DNA of 64,000 nucleotides from positions 1,810,001-1,874,000 of the forward strand of contig NZ_CP015438.1 of the NCBI RefSeq assembly GCF_001634285.1, read 5' to 3'. Source of the stretch: Anoxybacillus amylolyticus. Its GTDB lineage: Bacteria; Bacillota; Bacilli; Bacillales; Anoxybacillaceae. The notes under the pieces were generated by a model, which was given only the letters and a program-made list of their open reading frames with translations, was not told the DNA's origin and did no database searches. Positions 35,606-43,505 of this stretch are shown here, piece by piece. The stretch's first letter is position 1; each line of letters opens with the position of its first letter. The position numbers were made by a program, and so were the translations under genes.

Positions 35606-35818
35606 TGTTTTCTTCCGAAACCAATGAACACATACTTCCACTCCCCACAATCCGATAACGAAAAAAAGGATACCCATTTCCATCGGTTCCATCACTTTGA
35701 ACGGGTGAAAAATATCGATCACAGATCGATACATATCCATTCCTAATAACAAATTCATGATAATAGCGATGCCGGCAAGCAAGATAGGAATGAGGAATGA
35801 AATAGCCATAAATTTCAT
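35600..35818 (-). CDS. Small two-TM protein, candidate germinant-receptor D subunit
   Basis: 72 residues from the ATG at 35818 (GGAG 6 bases upstream). Two hydrophobic segments (about 3-25 and 48-66) flank a short polar loop. Size, two segments and position, divergent from a gerKA-like gene, match the small D subunits (GerKD type) that modulate germinant receptors. Sequence similarity was not tested. A weak sigma-G-like pair, TGAATA-18-AAGGATA, lies upstream on this strand. Confidence 0.6.
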   Translation of the reverse strand: MKFMAISFLIPILLAGIAIIMNLLLGMDMYRSVIDIFHPFKVMEPMEMGILFFVIGLWGVEVCVHWFRKKTN

Positions 35819-35890
35819 AGATCTCTCCACTCCCGTCAAACAAATTTTTTTTATCCTTTTTCTTTGCCTCCTTTTCTATTCATAGGTATT

Positions 35891-35921
35891 TGTATAACCA
35901 GCAACATGATTGCTCATCCTA
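35891..35921 (+). promoter_or_regulatory. Sigma-G-type (forespore) promoter
   Basis: TGTATA (35891-35896), 18 bp, CATCCTA (35915-35921), matching the sigma-G consensus TGnATA / CATnnTA. It would drive the germinant receptor operon in the forespore, as expected for such operons. Confidence 0.65.
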
Positions 35922-35951
35922 ACAAATAGCAATAGTGAATGGGGGAGAAAA

Positions 35952-37553
35952 ATGTGGTTTCAATGGAAGAAGCAACTAAGAAAGACGACTAAAAGAAACG
36001 AACAAAGCGGTCAGGCAAAAGATGGAATTGATGAAACAGTAGAAAGTGAATTGCAGCGAAATATCGAGACGGTCCGGAATACGACGGGAAACAGCGTCGA
36101 TGTCGTCATTCGCCGTTTTTTGCTCGGAAAAGAAGAGGGGATTCCAGCAGCGCTCCTCTTTGTAAGCGGGATTGTAGATGAAGAGATGATTCATCAATTT
36201 TTGCTGGAATCCGTCGTTCAACTAACGATCCCGCCTTCTTATTGTCGAGAGGAAGCATTGGTTTATATCGAACAGAAAATCGCGGCCGCTGGCAAGATGA
36301 AACGAATCAAACGGTGGAGCGAGCTATTTTTAGCACTGATGTCCGGAGAGGTTATTCTTTTGATTGATGGAGTTCCGGAAGCGTTAAGTGTGGAGGCAAA
36401 AGGTGGAGAGCACCGGGCGATTGAAGAACCGGCCACACAACTGTCGATCCGCGGACCACGGGAAGGATTTACCGAATCTTTGGCAACGAATGTCGCAATG
36501 GTTCGTCGTCGCATTCAAAATCCTCATCTATGGCTAGAAGCGATTACGATTGGTGAAGTGACACAAACGAATGTATCGATCATGTATATAAAAGGAATCG
36601 CTAGCGATGAAATTGTTGAGGAAGTTCGAAGGCGTTTGCAGCGTATTCGTATTGATGGAATTCTTGAATCCGGCTATATCGAGCAACTAATTGAAGACCA
36701 GACATTTACTACTTTCCCGACAGTCTATCATACAGAGCGCCCAGATAGTGTAGCGGCAAACTTATTAGAAGGCCGCATCGCTATTTTTGTAGAAGGAACG
36801 CCGTTTGTGTTAATAGCGCCGACAGTATTTATCCAGTTTTTTCAAGCAGTCGAAGATTATTATGCCCGCTTCGATATTGCCACAGCGCTGCGATTTTTGC
36901 GAGTATTAGTTTTTTTCATCTCCCTCGTAGCTCCGTCCGTTTATATTGCAGTAACAACATTTCATCAAGAAATGATGCCGACTCAACTCGTCATCGCTAT
37001 TGCGGCTCAGCGGGAGTCTGTCCCATTCCCCGCTTTTGTGGAAGCGTTGATGATGGAAGTAACCTTTGAAATTTTGCGGGAAGCGGGGGTGCGGCTTCCG
37101 CGCGCAGTCGGCCAAGCCGTTTCTATCGTTGGTGCTCTTGTCATCGGCCAGGCAGCGGTTGAGGCAGGCTTTGTTTCTTCTGCCATGGTTATTGTTGTAT
37201 CCATTACGGCGATTGCTAGTTTTGCCACTCCATCATTTGCTATTGCGATTTCGGCGCGTTTAATTCGTTTTTTACTTATGGTTTTAGCGGCGTTATTCGG
37301 ATTTTACGGTATTTTGATCGGCATAGTTTTGATGACACTTCATTTATGTAGCCTCCGTTCGTTTGGAGTGCCGTATATGTCGCCGCTTGCACCGTTAATT
37401 CTAAGCAATATCCGTGATACGTTAGTACGATTTCCGATGTGGGCATTAACAGAGCGGCCGCGCTTAATCAATCAGACAAATATGGTGCGGCAAGGAAACG
37501 ATCAGCGTCCAAAACCGCCTAATCAACCGGAGAAAGAAGGGGATAACCATTAA
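35952..37553 (+). CDS. gerKA: Germinant receptor A-subunit (GerKA-like)
   Basis: 533 residues from the ATG at 35952 (GGGGGAG upstream). N-terminal hydrophilic domain (to about 300) with the signature TQLSIRGPREGFTESLATNV, then 5-6 membrane segments (ESVPFPAFVEALMME... region) and a Pro/Gln-rich tail. First gene of an A-C-B operon, the order of B. subtilis gerK. Acts in the spore inner membrane. Confidence 0.92.
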   Translation: MWFQWKKQLRKTTKRNEQSGQAKDGIDETVESELQRNIETVRNTTGNSVDVVIRRFLLGKEEGIPAALLFVSGIVDEEMIHQFLLESVVQLTIPPSYCREEALVYIEQKIAAAGKMKRIKRWSELFLALMSGEVILLIDGVPEALSVEAKGGEHRAIEEPATQLSIRGPREGFTESLATNVAMVRRRIQNPHLWLEAITIGEVTQTNVSIMYIKGIASDEIVEEVRRRLQRIRIDGILESGYIEQLIEDQTFTTFPTVYHTERPDSVAANLLEGRIAIFVEGTPFVLIAPTVFIQFFQAVEDYYARFDIATALRFLRVLVFFISLVAPSVYIAVTTFHQEMMPTQLVIAIAAQRESVPFPAFVEALMMEVTFEILREAGVRLPRAVGQAVSIVGALVIGQAAVEAGFVSSAMVIVVSITAIASFATPSFAIAISARLIRFLLMVLAALFGFYGILIGIVLMTLHLCSLRSFGVPYMSPLAPLILSNIRDTLVRFPMWALTERPRLINQTNMVRQGNDQRPKPPNQPEKEGDNH

Positions 37554-38745
37554 ACGCAGGAGTATTTTTCTTGTTGTGATGCTTGTTCATATGATGCTTC
37601 TTTCCGGCTGTTGGAGTAAAAAGGAATTAACAGAGTTAGCTTTTGTTATTGGGGTGGGGGTCGATAAAAAAGGAGGAAAGTACATGATAACCCTTCAAGT
37701 AGTTAATCCTGGTAATATAGCTGGAGCTACGCAAAGGGGCGGGGGAAGCAGCGGTCTTCCAGTTACTTTGTACACTTCGACTGGCGATACGTTAGTAGAA
37801 GCGAGCCGCAAAGCTTCTAAAAAAATATCTAGGCTTACATACTATGCCCATACGAACCTTATAGTTATCGGAGAAGAAATGGCGAGCGAAGGGATTAAGG
37901 AAGTATTTGATGCGATAGAAAGAAATCCACAATTTCGAACAACAGCTAGCGTTATTGTAGCTCGTCAATGTACGGCCAAAGAACTGTTATCCGTGCTTAC
38001 GCCCATTGATAAAATACCAACTAATCAAATGATAAAAACATTGGAACTAACTGAGAAAGTATGGGGAGAAAATCTGAACGTCCATGCTGGTGAGGTAATT
38101 GAGATTCTATCTCTTGGTGGAAAAGAAGTGGTGATGAGTAGTTTCCGTATCGCTAGAAACAAAATAATAGGGGAACAACAAAACAATCTCCGATCGATAG
38201 AGCCGTATACTTTTCTTCATGCAGGAGAATTAGCTGTTTTTCAAAAAGGAAAACTTATTAGTTGGATGAGTGGGAAACAAGCACGAGGTGTTTTGTGGTT
38301 GCTCAATAAAATTCATCAAACAGCCGTTACTATCGATTGGCAAAAAACAAAAGAAGCTATTTCTTATAAGGTCGCCAGATCAAAAACAAAAGTAACCGCT
38401 AAAATAAACAATGGAAAGCCAATAATTTCTGTCATCATTAACATGGAAGGAGATATTGGCGAGGTGCTTGTCGCTATTGATTTAACAGACCCTAACAACA
38501 TTTCTCTATTGGAAAAAAAGCTCCAACAAGAAATAAAAAAAGAAGTGAAAAATACTATTCTCTACGCTCAAAATGAAAAAAGCGATATTTTTGGATTCGG
38601 AGAGGTTGTCCATCGATTGTATCCTAATGAATGGAAACGGTTGAAGAAAAACTGGAACGAGCAATATTTTTCTCGCCTACAAGTAAAAGTAAATATACAT
38701 GTGTTTATTCGACGGACTGGATTGAGAAATAAACCGTATTTTTAA
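37549..38745 (+). CDS. gerKC: Germinant receptor C-subunit lipoprotein, probable ATT start
   Basis: Ger(x)C-family lipoprotein. An ATG at 37576 gives only an 11-residue signal before the lipobox Cys (LLSGC). Reading from ATT at 37549 adds (M)KRRSIFLVV, a complete signal peptide with a positive N-region. GGGG sits 6 bases before the ATT, and ATT overlaps the gerKA stop (ATTAA). From there the protein has 398 residues. ATT is a rare but known start codon; an ATG-to-ATT mutation is the alternative. GTG 37573 is another option. Confidence 0.85.
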   Translation: MKRRSIFLVVMLVHMMLLSGCWSKKELTELAFVIGVGVDKKGGKYMITLQVVNPGNIAGATQRGGGSSGLPVTLYTSTGDTLVEASRKASKKISRLTYYAHTNLIVIGEEMASEGIKEVFDAIERNPQFRTTASVIVARQCTAKELLSVLTPIDKIPTNQMIKTLELTEKVWGENLNVHAGEVIEILSLGGKEVVMSSFRIARNKIIGEQQNNLRSIEPYTFLHAGELAVFQKGKLISWMSGKQARGVLWLLNKIHQTAVTIDWQKTKEAISYKVARSKTKVTAKINNGKPIISVIINMEGDIGEVLVAIDLTDPNNISLLEKKLQQEIKKEVKNTILYAQNEKSDIFGFGEVVHRLYPNEWKRLKKNWNEQYFSRLQVKVNIHVFIRRTGLRNKPYF

Positions 38746-38760
38746 TGAAAAGGCAGTGAA

Positions 38761-39885
38761 ATGAATATGGAACGAGCCCAGTTAAATGCTCGACAATTAT
38801 TGGTACTCGCTATTTTATTTGAACACGGTAGCGCCATGGTTATTCCGCTCGGGGTCGATGCTAGGCAAGATGGATGGATTGCAATTGTGTGTGGCATGGT
38901 TTTCGGGTGGATGTTGTTTTTTGTTTATTACCTTATTTTTACATATTATCCTTTGGTTCCGCTTACTTCATATAGTCAGCAAATTATAGGTCCATTTTTC
39001 GGGAAAGGGGTTGCGCTCACATACGTTCTCTATTTTTTATATATTGCAGCCCGCGTGTTACGCGACTTTGGCGAGCTTTTGTTGACGTTTGCTTATCCAG
39101 AGACACCGTTATTCATTTTAAATGCAGTGATGATGATGACCGTTATGTATGCCGCCTATAAAGGAATTGAAGTGTTAGCGCGAACAGGAGAATTATTTTT
39201 CTTTTGGCTTTGTTTAACAGGGATTGTAGGGCTAGTACTTGTGATAATAGCAGGTTTAATAGATGTTCACCGGTTGCAGCCGGTTCTGGAAGAGGGATGG
39301 AAGCGAGTATTCAAAGTGGTGTTTACGCAAACGTTGTATGTTCCGTTTGGCGAAATGGTCGTATTTACGATGCTTTTTCCGTATATCCATCAACCTGAAA
39401 AAACGAAAATAGTCGGTTGGCTCGCTATGTTCCTCAGCGGAATCAATTTGGCGGCCATGATGGCAACGAATATTGCGGTATTGGGAGCGGATACCGTTTC
39501 ACGTTCCACTTTCCCTCTTTTAAATACCATCCGGGAAATTCGGGTGGCGAATTTTTTAGAGCGGTTGGATGTACTATTTATGATTGCATTAGTCGTTGGC
39601 GGTTTTTTCAAGATTAGCCTTTTTTTTTATGCTGGAGTGATCGGCACAGCCGATTTATTCCGAGTGAAAGAACATCAACGTCTTGTGTATCCGCTTGGCC
39701 TTTCTGTGTTGTTGCTGTCGATTGCTATTGCCAGCAATTTTTCGGAGCATATTAAAGAAGGATTAAATATTGTGACGCTCTATATGCATATCCCGCTACA
39801 AGTCGGCATTCCGTTGTTGTTGCTTTTGTTCGCAATCATTCGTCATCGTTCATCTTTCTTGTTTAGGAAGCAGGAAAAAAAGTAG
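38761..39885 (+). CDS. gerKB: Germinant receptor B-subunit (GerKB-like)
   Basis: 374 residues, ten membrane segments, spore germination APC-type permease family. The N-terminus has AQLNARQLLVLAILFEHGS, typical of GerAB/GerKB. It follows the C-subunit by 15 bp. Presumed germinant-binding subunit; germinant unknown. Confidence 0.9.
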   Translation: MNMERAQLNARQLLVLAILFEHGSAMVIPLGVDARQDGWIAIVCGMVFGWMLFFVYYLIFTYYPLVPLTSYSQQIIGPFFGKGVALTYVLYFLYIAARVLRDFGELLLTFAYPETPLFILNAVMMMTVMYAAYKGIEVLARTGELFFFWLCLTGIVGLVLVIIAGLIDVHRLQPVLEEGWKRVFKVVFTQTLYVPFGEMVVFTMLFPYIHQPEKTKIVGWLAMFLSGINLAAMMATNIAVLGADTVSRSTFPLLNTIREIRVANFLERLDVLFMIALVVGGFFKISLFFYAGVIGTADLFRVKEHQRLVYPLGLSVLLLSIAIASNFSEHIKEGLNIVTLYMHIPLQVGIPLLLLLFAIIRHRSSFLFRKQEKK

Positions 39886-39902
39886 GGGAGGACGAAATTT
39901 TA

Positions 39903-40001
39903 ATGAAGGAAAGTATTTTTGAAAAGGGGGAATTTTTCTTTTTTATGATGAGTATCTATTATCCAAATACTAGTAAAAGGGTTGAAAACAAGTGGACGTA
40001 G
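39903..40001 (+). CDS. Possible 32-residue protein overlapping the phosphatase start
   Basis: ATG at 39903 with GGGGAGG 11 bases upstream; 32 codons with a hydrophobic centre (FFFFMMSIYY); the TAG overlaps the GTG start of the PAS-phosphatase by 10 bp. It may couple translation of the phosphatase, or be chance in an AT-rich leader. Confidence 0.25.
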   Translation: MKESIFEKGEFFFFMMSIYYPNTSKRVENKWT

Positions 40002-41434
40002 AGTTGAATGTGGTGGAAAAGCTGGAGAATGTGCATGCGCAGGAAGGGATTGTCATTACGACCGACAAAGGAACGATTATCGCAATTAGCGAACGTATAT
40101 TGTCGGTCATTGGCTATGAAAAAGAGCGGGTCATCGGGCGATCGTTGCGAACATTGTTTTCGCATTCGTTTGCAGCAGATGGGGAAGCGATATGGACACA
40201 TTTGCAAACGCATCCCCAATGGAAAGGGGAAGTTTGGCTTCGTTCGTCAACCGTTTCCCGTCGAAAACAGGTGACGGTTGATGTGGTATGGTGCGAAGAA
40301 GTTCGCACAAAATTATACGTTTGGCAGTTTACGGATGTTCCAGAGTCGGAGTATGTTGTTGAGGCGATATATAAAGCATCGCCCATTGCCATGGTCAAGC
40401 TCAATCACACCATGAACGTCCATTATTGGAACGAAGCGGCGGAACAACTTTTCGGATGGAAAAAAGAAGACATTATCGGTCAGCCACTTTTTTCTTTATT
40501 GCAATGCCGCCCAAGTTATATGCAAAACATGCTTGAACAAACTGTACAAGGAGAACCGCTAACGTTTGAATGTACGGCAAGACGAAAAAACGGGGAGGTG
40601 CTCTATCTCGCTTGCTCGGCGATTGCAATCGCTTACAATGAACATATTCAAGGATATATCGTAATGATTACCGATATCACGAAAATGAGGCAAAAGGAGA
40701 TCGAGCATGAAAAACAAGTGGAACTAGCAAAAAAAATTCAACAAAGCGTACTCACTCCTCTCCCTCAACATGACACAATTACGATGGACGCGATTTATAT
40801 TCCATCGGAAGAATTATCAGGCGACCTTTATGCATGTTATCAAATTGACGACCATCGTTTTGGGATGATGATTATTGATGTCATGGGCCACGGCCTTTCT
40901 TCTTCCCTAATTAGCATGTCGTTGCGCTCGTTGTTAAGAGGGCTCATCCTTCGGGTAGTAGATCCTGTTTCCGTTGCACTAGAGCTAGAAAAACATATCC
41001 AAAACTTGTTTCCGGAAAAAGAGCTAGAGATGCATTATTTGTTTTCGATGATTTATTTAGTCATAGATACGAAGCAACAAAAAATAGAATACGTTAATGC
41101 TGGTCACCCGTATGGGCTGATGTTGACAAATGACGGAGAAATAATAGAGCTAGATAAAGGTGGTCTTGCGATTGGCAGTCCTTTTTCTGTCCCGTTTGAA
41201 AAAGGGGTTGTCCATTACAATAAACGAGCGAGGTTGTTTTTATACACCGATGGCATTTTAGAAGAAATCGATTCGTCTATTTTAATGAGTCTTGACAAAA
41301 TTCGTCGATTTTTAACAAATTACCATCATCTATCCGATCAGCAGTTTTTGCGGCTACTCGTTGACTATCATGTGTGTCAGGCCCATCCTGCAGATGATAT
41401 TTGCTTACTTTCCATTACAATTCAAGAATGGTAG
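39992..41434 (+). CDS. PAS-PAS-PP2C (SpoIIE-type) serine phosphatase, RsbP-like
   Basis: 480 residues, GTG start at 39992 (AAGGG 10 bases upstream). PAS 1 at about 10-105 and PAS 2 at about 120-235, then a helical linker and a PP2C/SpoIIE domain (about 275-480). Metal-binding Asp are in SGDLYACYQ, IIDVMGHGLSSSL and FLYTDGILEE. RsbP-type enzymes dephosphorylate an RsbV-like protein in response to a signal felt by the PAS domain. It is the first gene of a three-gene partner-switching set. Confidence 0.88.
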   Translation: MDVELNVVEKLENVHAQEGIVITTDKGTIIAISERILSVIGYEKERVIGRSLRTLFSHSFAADGEAIWTHLQTHPQWKGEVWLRSSTVSRRKQVTVDVVWCEEVRTKLYVWQFTDVPESEYVVEAIYKASPIAMVKLNHTMNVHYWNEAAEQLFGWKKEDIIGQPLFSLLQCRPSYMQNMLEQTVQGEPLTFECTARRKNGEVLYLACSAIAIAYNEHIQGYIVMITDITKMRQKEIEHEKQVELAKKIQQSVLTPLPQHDTITMDAIYIPSEELSGDLYACYQIDDHRFGMMIIDVMGHGLSSSLISMSLRSLLRGLILRVVDPVSVALELEKHIQNLFPEKELEMHYLFSMIYLVIDTKQQKIEYVNAGHPYGLMLTNDGEIIELDKGGLAIGSPFSVPFEKGVVHYNKRARLFLYTDGILEEIDSSILMSLDKIRRFLTNYHHLSDQQFLRLLVDYHVCQAHPADDICLLSITIQEW

Positions 41435-41443
41435 GTGCAAGAA

Positions 41444-41863
41444 ATGTACGAGATGGTGCTTCGCTGCCCGGCAAATGTCGAAACGATCGAGCTTTGCGAT
41501 CTAATCATTGATTCTCTCGCCTCGTTTTTCGTTGTTCGTGACAGGCAAGCACTCGTTTTATCGGTTCACGAAGCGATCATTAACGCGGTCGAAGCAGTGC
41601 GAACGCAATTCGATAACGACGATGCCTGCCACATTACGGTCTCGGTGCGCATTACAGCAGAAGAGGTAACCATTTTGGTTGCAGATGCGGCGAACGGTCT
41701 TTCGAAACAACACATCGAAAGCAGGCAGGAGAAAAGATTAGAAGATGTGCTGTTAGAAGAATCGGGACGAGGACTTCTATTGATGAGAGAATTGATGGAT
41801 GATTTATGGGCGGAGCCGTTAGAAAACGGTGCATATGCAATTGGAATGAAAATGAGGAGATGA
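41444..41863 (+). CDS. RsbW-like anti-sigma factor/serine kinase
   Basis: 139 residues from the ATG at 41444 (AGGTG 6 bases upstream). GHKL ATPase fold: N-box HEAIINAVEAV, G1 region VADAANGLS in place of the usual DxGxG, and G2 GRGLLLMREL. It would bind and phosphorylate the STAS protein encoded next, and otherwise hold a target sigma factor or other partner. The degenerate G1 box leaves kinase activity uncertain. No sigma factor gene is in the cluster. Confidence 0.82.
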   Translation: MYEMVLRCPANVETIELCDLIIDSLASFFVVRDRQALVLSVHEAIINAVEAVRTQFDNDDACHITVSVRITAEEVTILVADAANGLSKQHIESRQEKRLEDVLLEESGRGLLLMRELMDDLWAEPLENGAYAIGMKMRR

Positions 41864-41867
41864 AACG

Positions 41868-42251
41868 ATGAAGATGCCAACGATTCGGATTGAAGCAACC
41901 TCTACCGTGCAGTATGCAAAAATTTCGCTAAAAGGAAAATTGGTGTACAGTACGCAGCAAATGGCGAAACAAACATTAATCGAATTATTCCAGCAAGCGG
42001 AACATGATGTGTATTTATTTGATGTGAGCGAGTTGGCGTTTATTGATAGTACAGGTCTTTCAATGTTTGTTCATTTGCTCAAACAAGAAACGGATAAACA
42101 AAAAACTTTTCTGTTTGTTTTTGCAGATAATCAAGCAATCCAAAAGCTGTTCACTATCGCCAAGCTTCATCGTTTGTTCATCTTTGTCCCAACCGAGCGA
42201 GATGCTGTTCGATGGTTAGCGAGCCGATCGAGGCAACCCGTCAATCGTTAA
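41868..42251 (+). CDS. STAS-domain anti-anti-sigma factor, RsbV-like
   Basis: 127 residues with a STAS fold. The phosphorylation motif FIDSTGLSMFV carries the conserved Ser. It is 4 bp after the kinase gene. Expected cycle: phosphorylated by the RsbW-like kinase, dephosphorylated by the PAS-PP2C enzyme, and the free form releases the kinase's partner. Confidence 0.88.
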   Translation: MKMPTIRIEATSTVQYAKISLKGKLVYSTQQMAKQTLIELFQQAEHDVYLFDVSELAFIDSTGLSMFVHLLKQETDKQKTFLFVFADNQAIQKLFTIAKLHRLFIFVPTERDAVRWLASRSRQPVNR

Positions 42252-42256
42252 CGATT
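42243..42256 (+). repeat. Perfect 14 bp palindrome at the STAS gene end
   Basis: AATCGTTAACGATT spans the stop codon and is followed by TTG. It could be a weak terminator stem or a binding site for the adhT promoter region downstream. Confidence 0.35.
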
Positions 42257-42376
42257 TTGTCATATGTTTTTGACAGTTTTTTGAAAAGAACTATTTCCCT
42301 CTTCTTCCTTTTTCGGAAAGCGACTATGATAGAAAGTGAGCAAGATGTTTCTTGGAAATAATGGGAGGGGAAAACG

Positions 42377-43393
42377 ATGAAAGCAGCAGTTGTTCGTGAA
42401 TTTAAAGCACCACTAGAAGTAAAAGAAGTAGAAAAACCATCTATTTCCTATGGCGAAGTGCTTGTGCGCATTAAAGCATGCGGCGTATGCCATACGGATT
42501 TGCATGCAGCGCATGGCGACTGGCCAGTAAAGCCGAAACTTCCGCTGATTCCAGGCCATGAAGGCGTTGGGGTCGTAGAGGAAGTAGGACCGGGCGTCAC
42601 TCACTTAAAAGTAGGCGATCGCGTCGGTATTCCTTGGCTTTATTCGGCGTGCGGCCATTGTGACTATTGTTTAAGCGGACAAGAAACATTGTGTGAAAAC
42701 CAGTTGAATGCAGGATATTCAGTAGACGGCGGATATGCAGAATATTGCCGGGCGGCTGCCGATTATGTCGTGAAAATTCCGGACAACTTGTCATTTGAAG
42801 AAGCTGCACCAATTTTCTGTGCAGGTGTCACAACCTATAAAGCGCTGAAAGTAACTGGCGCGAAACCAGGTGAATGGGTTGCCATTTATGGCATCGGCGG
42901 ACTAGGCCATGTGGCGGTGCAATATGCGAAAGCCATGGGGTTGAACGTTGTTGCTGTTGACCTTGGCGATGAGAAACTTGCGTTAGCAAAAGAGCTCGGA
43001 GCAGACCTTGTGGTCAATCCACTAAAAGAAGATGCTGCGCAATTTATGAAGGAAAAAGTTGGCGGGGTTCACGCGACAGTGGTCACAGCCGTATCGAAAC
43101 CAGCGTTTGAGTCAGCGTATCAATCGCTTCGCCGCGGCGGTGCGTGCGTGCTTGTTGGATTGCCGCCAGAAGAAATGCCAATTCCAATTTTTGATACGGT
43201 ATTAAATGGGGTAAAGGTCATCGGTTCCATTGTCGGAACGAGAAAAGATTTGCAAGAAGCGCTTCAATTTGCTGCAGAAGGCAAAGTAAAAACAATCGTT
43301 GAAGTGCAGCCGCTTGAAAAAATTAACGACGTGTTCGATCGGATGTTAAAAGGACAAATTAACGGACGTGTCGTATTAACATTAGAAGAATAA
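42377..43393 (+). CDS. adhT: Zinc-dependent alcohol dehydrogenase, ADH-T type
   Basis: 338 residues, medium-chain dehydrogenase. Catalytic Zn ligands are C38 (CGVCHTDLH), the His of GHEGVGVV and a Cys near FCAGVTTYK; the structural Zn is held by four Cys in [16 protein letters not shown]. The NAD-binding loop is GIGGLGH. It is very close to my memory of G. stearothermophilus ADH-T: NAD-dependent interconversion of primary alcohols and aldehydes. GGGAGG precedes the ATG. TTGACA at 42270 may belong to its promoter, though no clear -10 at the right distance was found. Confidence 0.94.
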   Translation: MKAAVVREFKAPLEVKEVEKPSISYGEVLVRIKACGVCHTDLHAAHGDWPVKPKLPLIPGHEGVGVVEEVGPGVTHLKVGDRVGIPWLYSACGHCDYCLSGQETLCENQLNAGYSVDGGYAEYCRAAADYVVKIPDNLSFEEAAPIFCAGVTTYKALKVTGAKPGEWVAIYGIGGLGHVAVQYAKAMGLNVVAVDLGDEKLALAKELGADLVVNPLKEDAAQFMKEKVGGVHATVVTAVSKPAFESAYQSLRRGGACVLVGLPPEEMPIPIFDTVLNGVKVIGSIVGTRKDLQEALQFAAEGKVKTIVEVQPLEKINDVFDRMLKGQINGRVVLTLEE

Positions 43394-43400
43394 TAGGGTT

Positions 43401-43430
43401 AGGATGTCTCGGGGACGAGGCATCCTTTTT
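43401..43430 (+). terminator. Terminator of adhT
   Basis: AGGATGTCTC-GGGGAC-GAGGCATCCT with T5. Confidence 0.85.
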
Positions 43431-43457
43431 CTATTTGAGCACCAAAATTGTAAAACA

Positions 43458-43495
43458 CCCTTCCCCCGATGTAAAATGAAAGACATCAGGAAGGG
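43458..43495 (+). promoter_or_regulatory. Hairpin masking the ABC exporter ribosome site
   Basis: CCCTTCC (43458-43464) and GATGT (43468-43472) pair with ACATC (43483-43487) and GGAAGGG (43489-43495), leaving a 3x1 internal loop. The right arm is the Shine-Dalgarno sequence of the gene at 43506. It may act as a translational switch or thermometer; no leader peptide was found. Confidence 0.45.
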
Positions 43496-43505
43496 GAGAA
43501 AAAAG

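Noticed and set aside
42270-42336. Rex operator at adhT
   Set aside because: No TTGTGAA-N4-TTCACAA-like palindrome is present.
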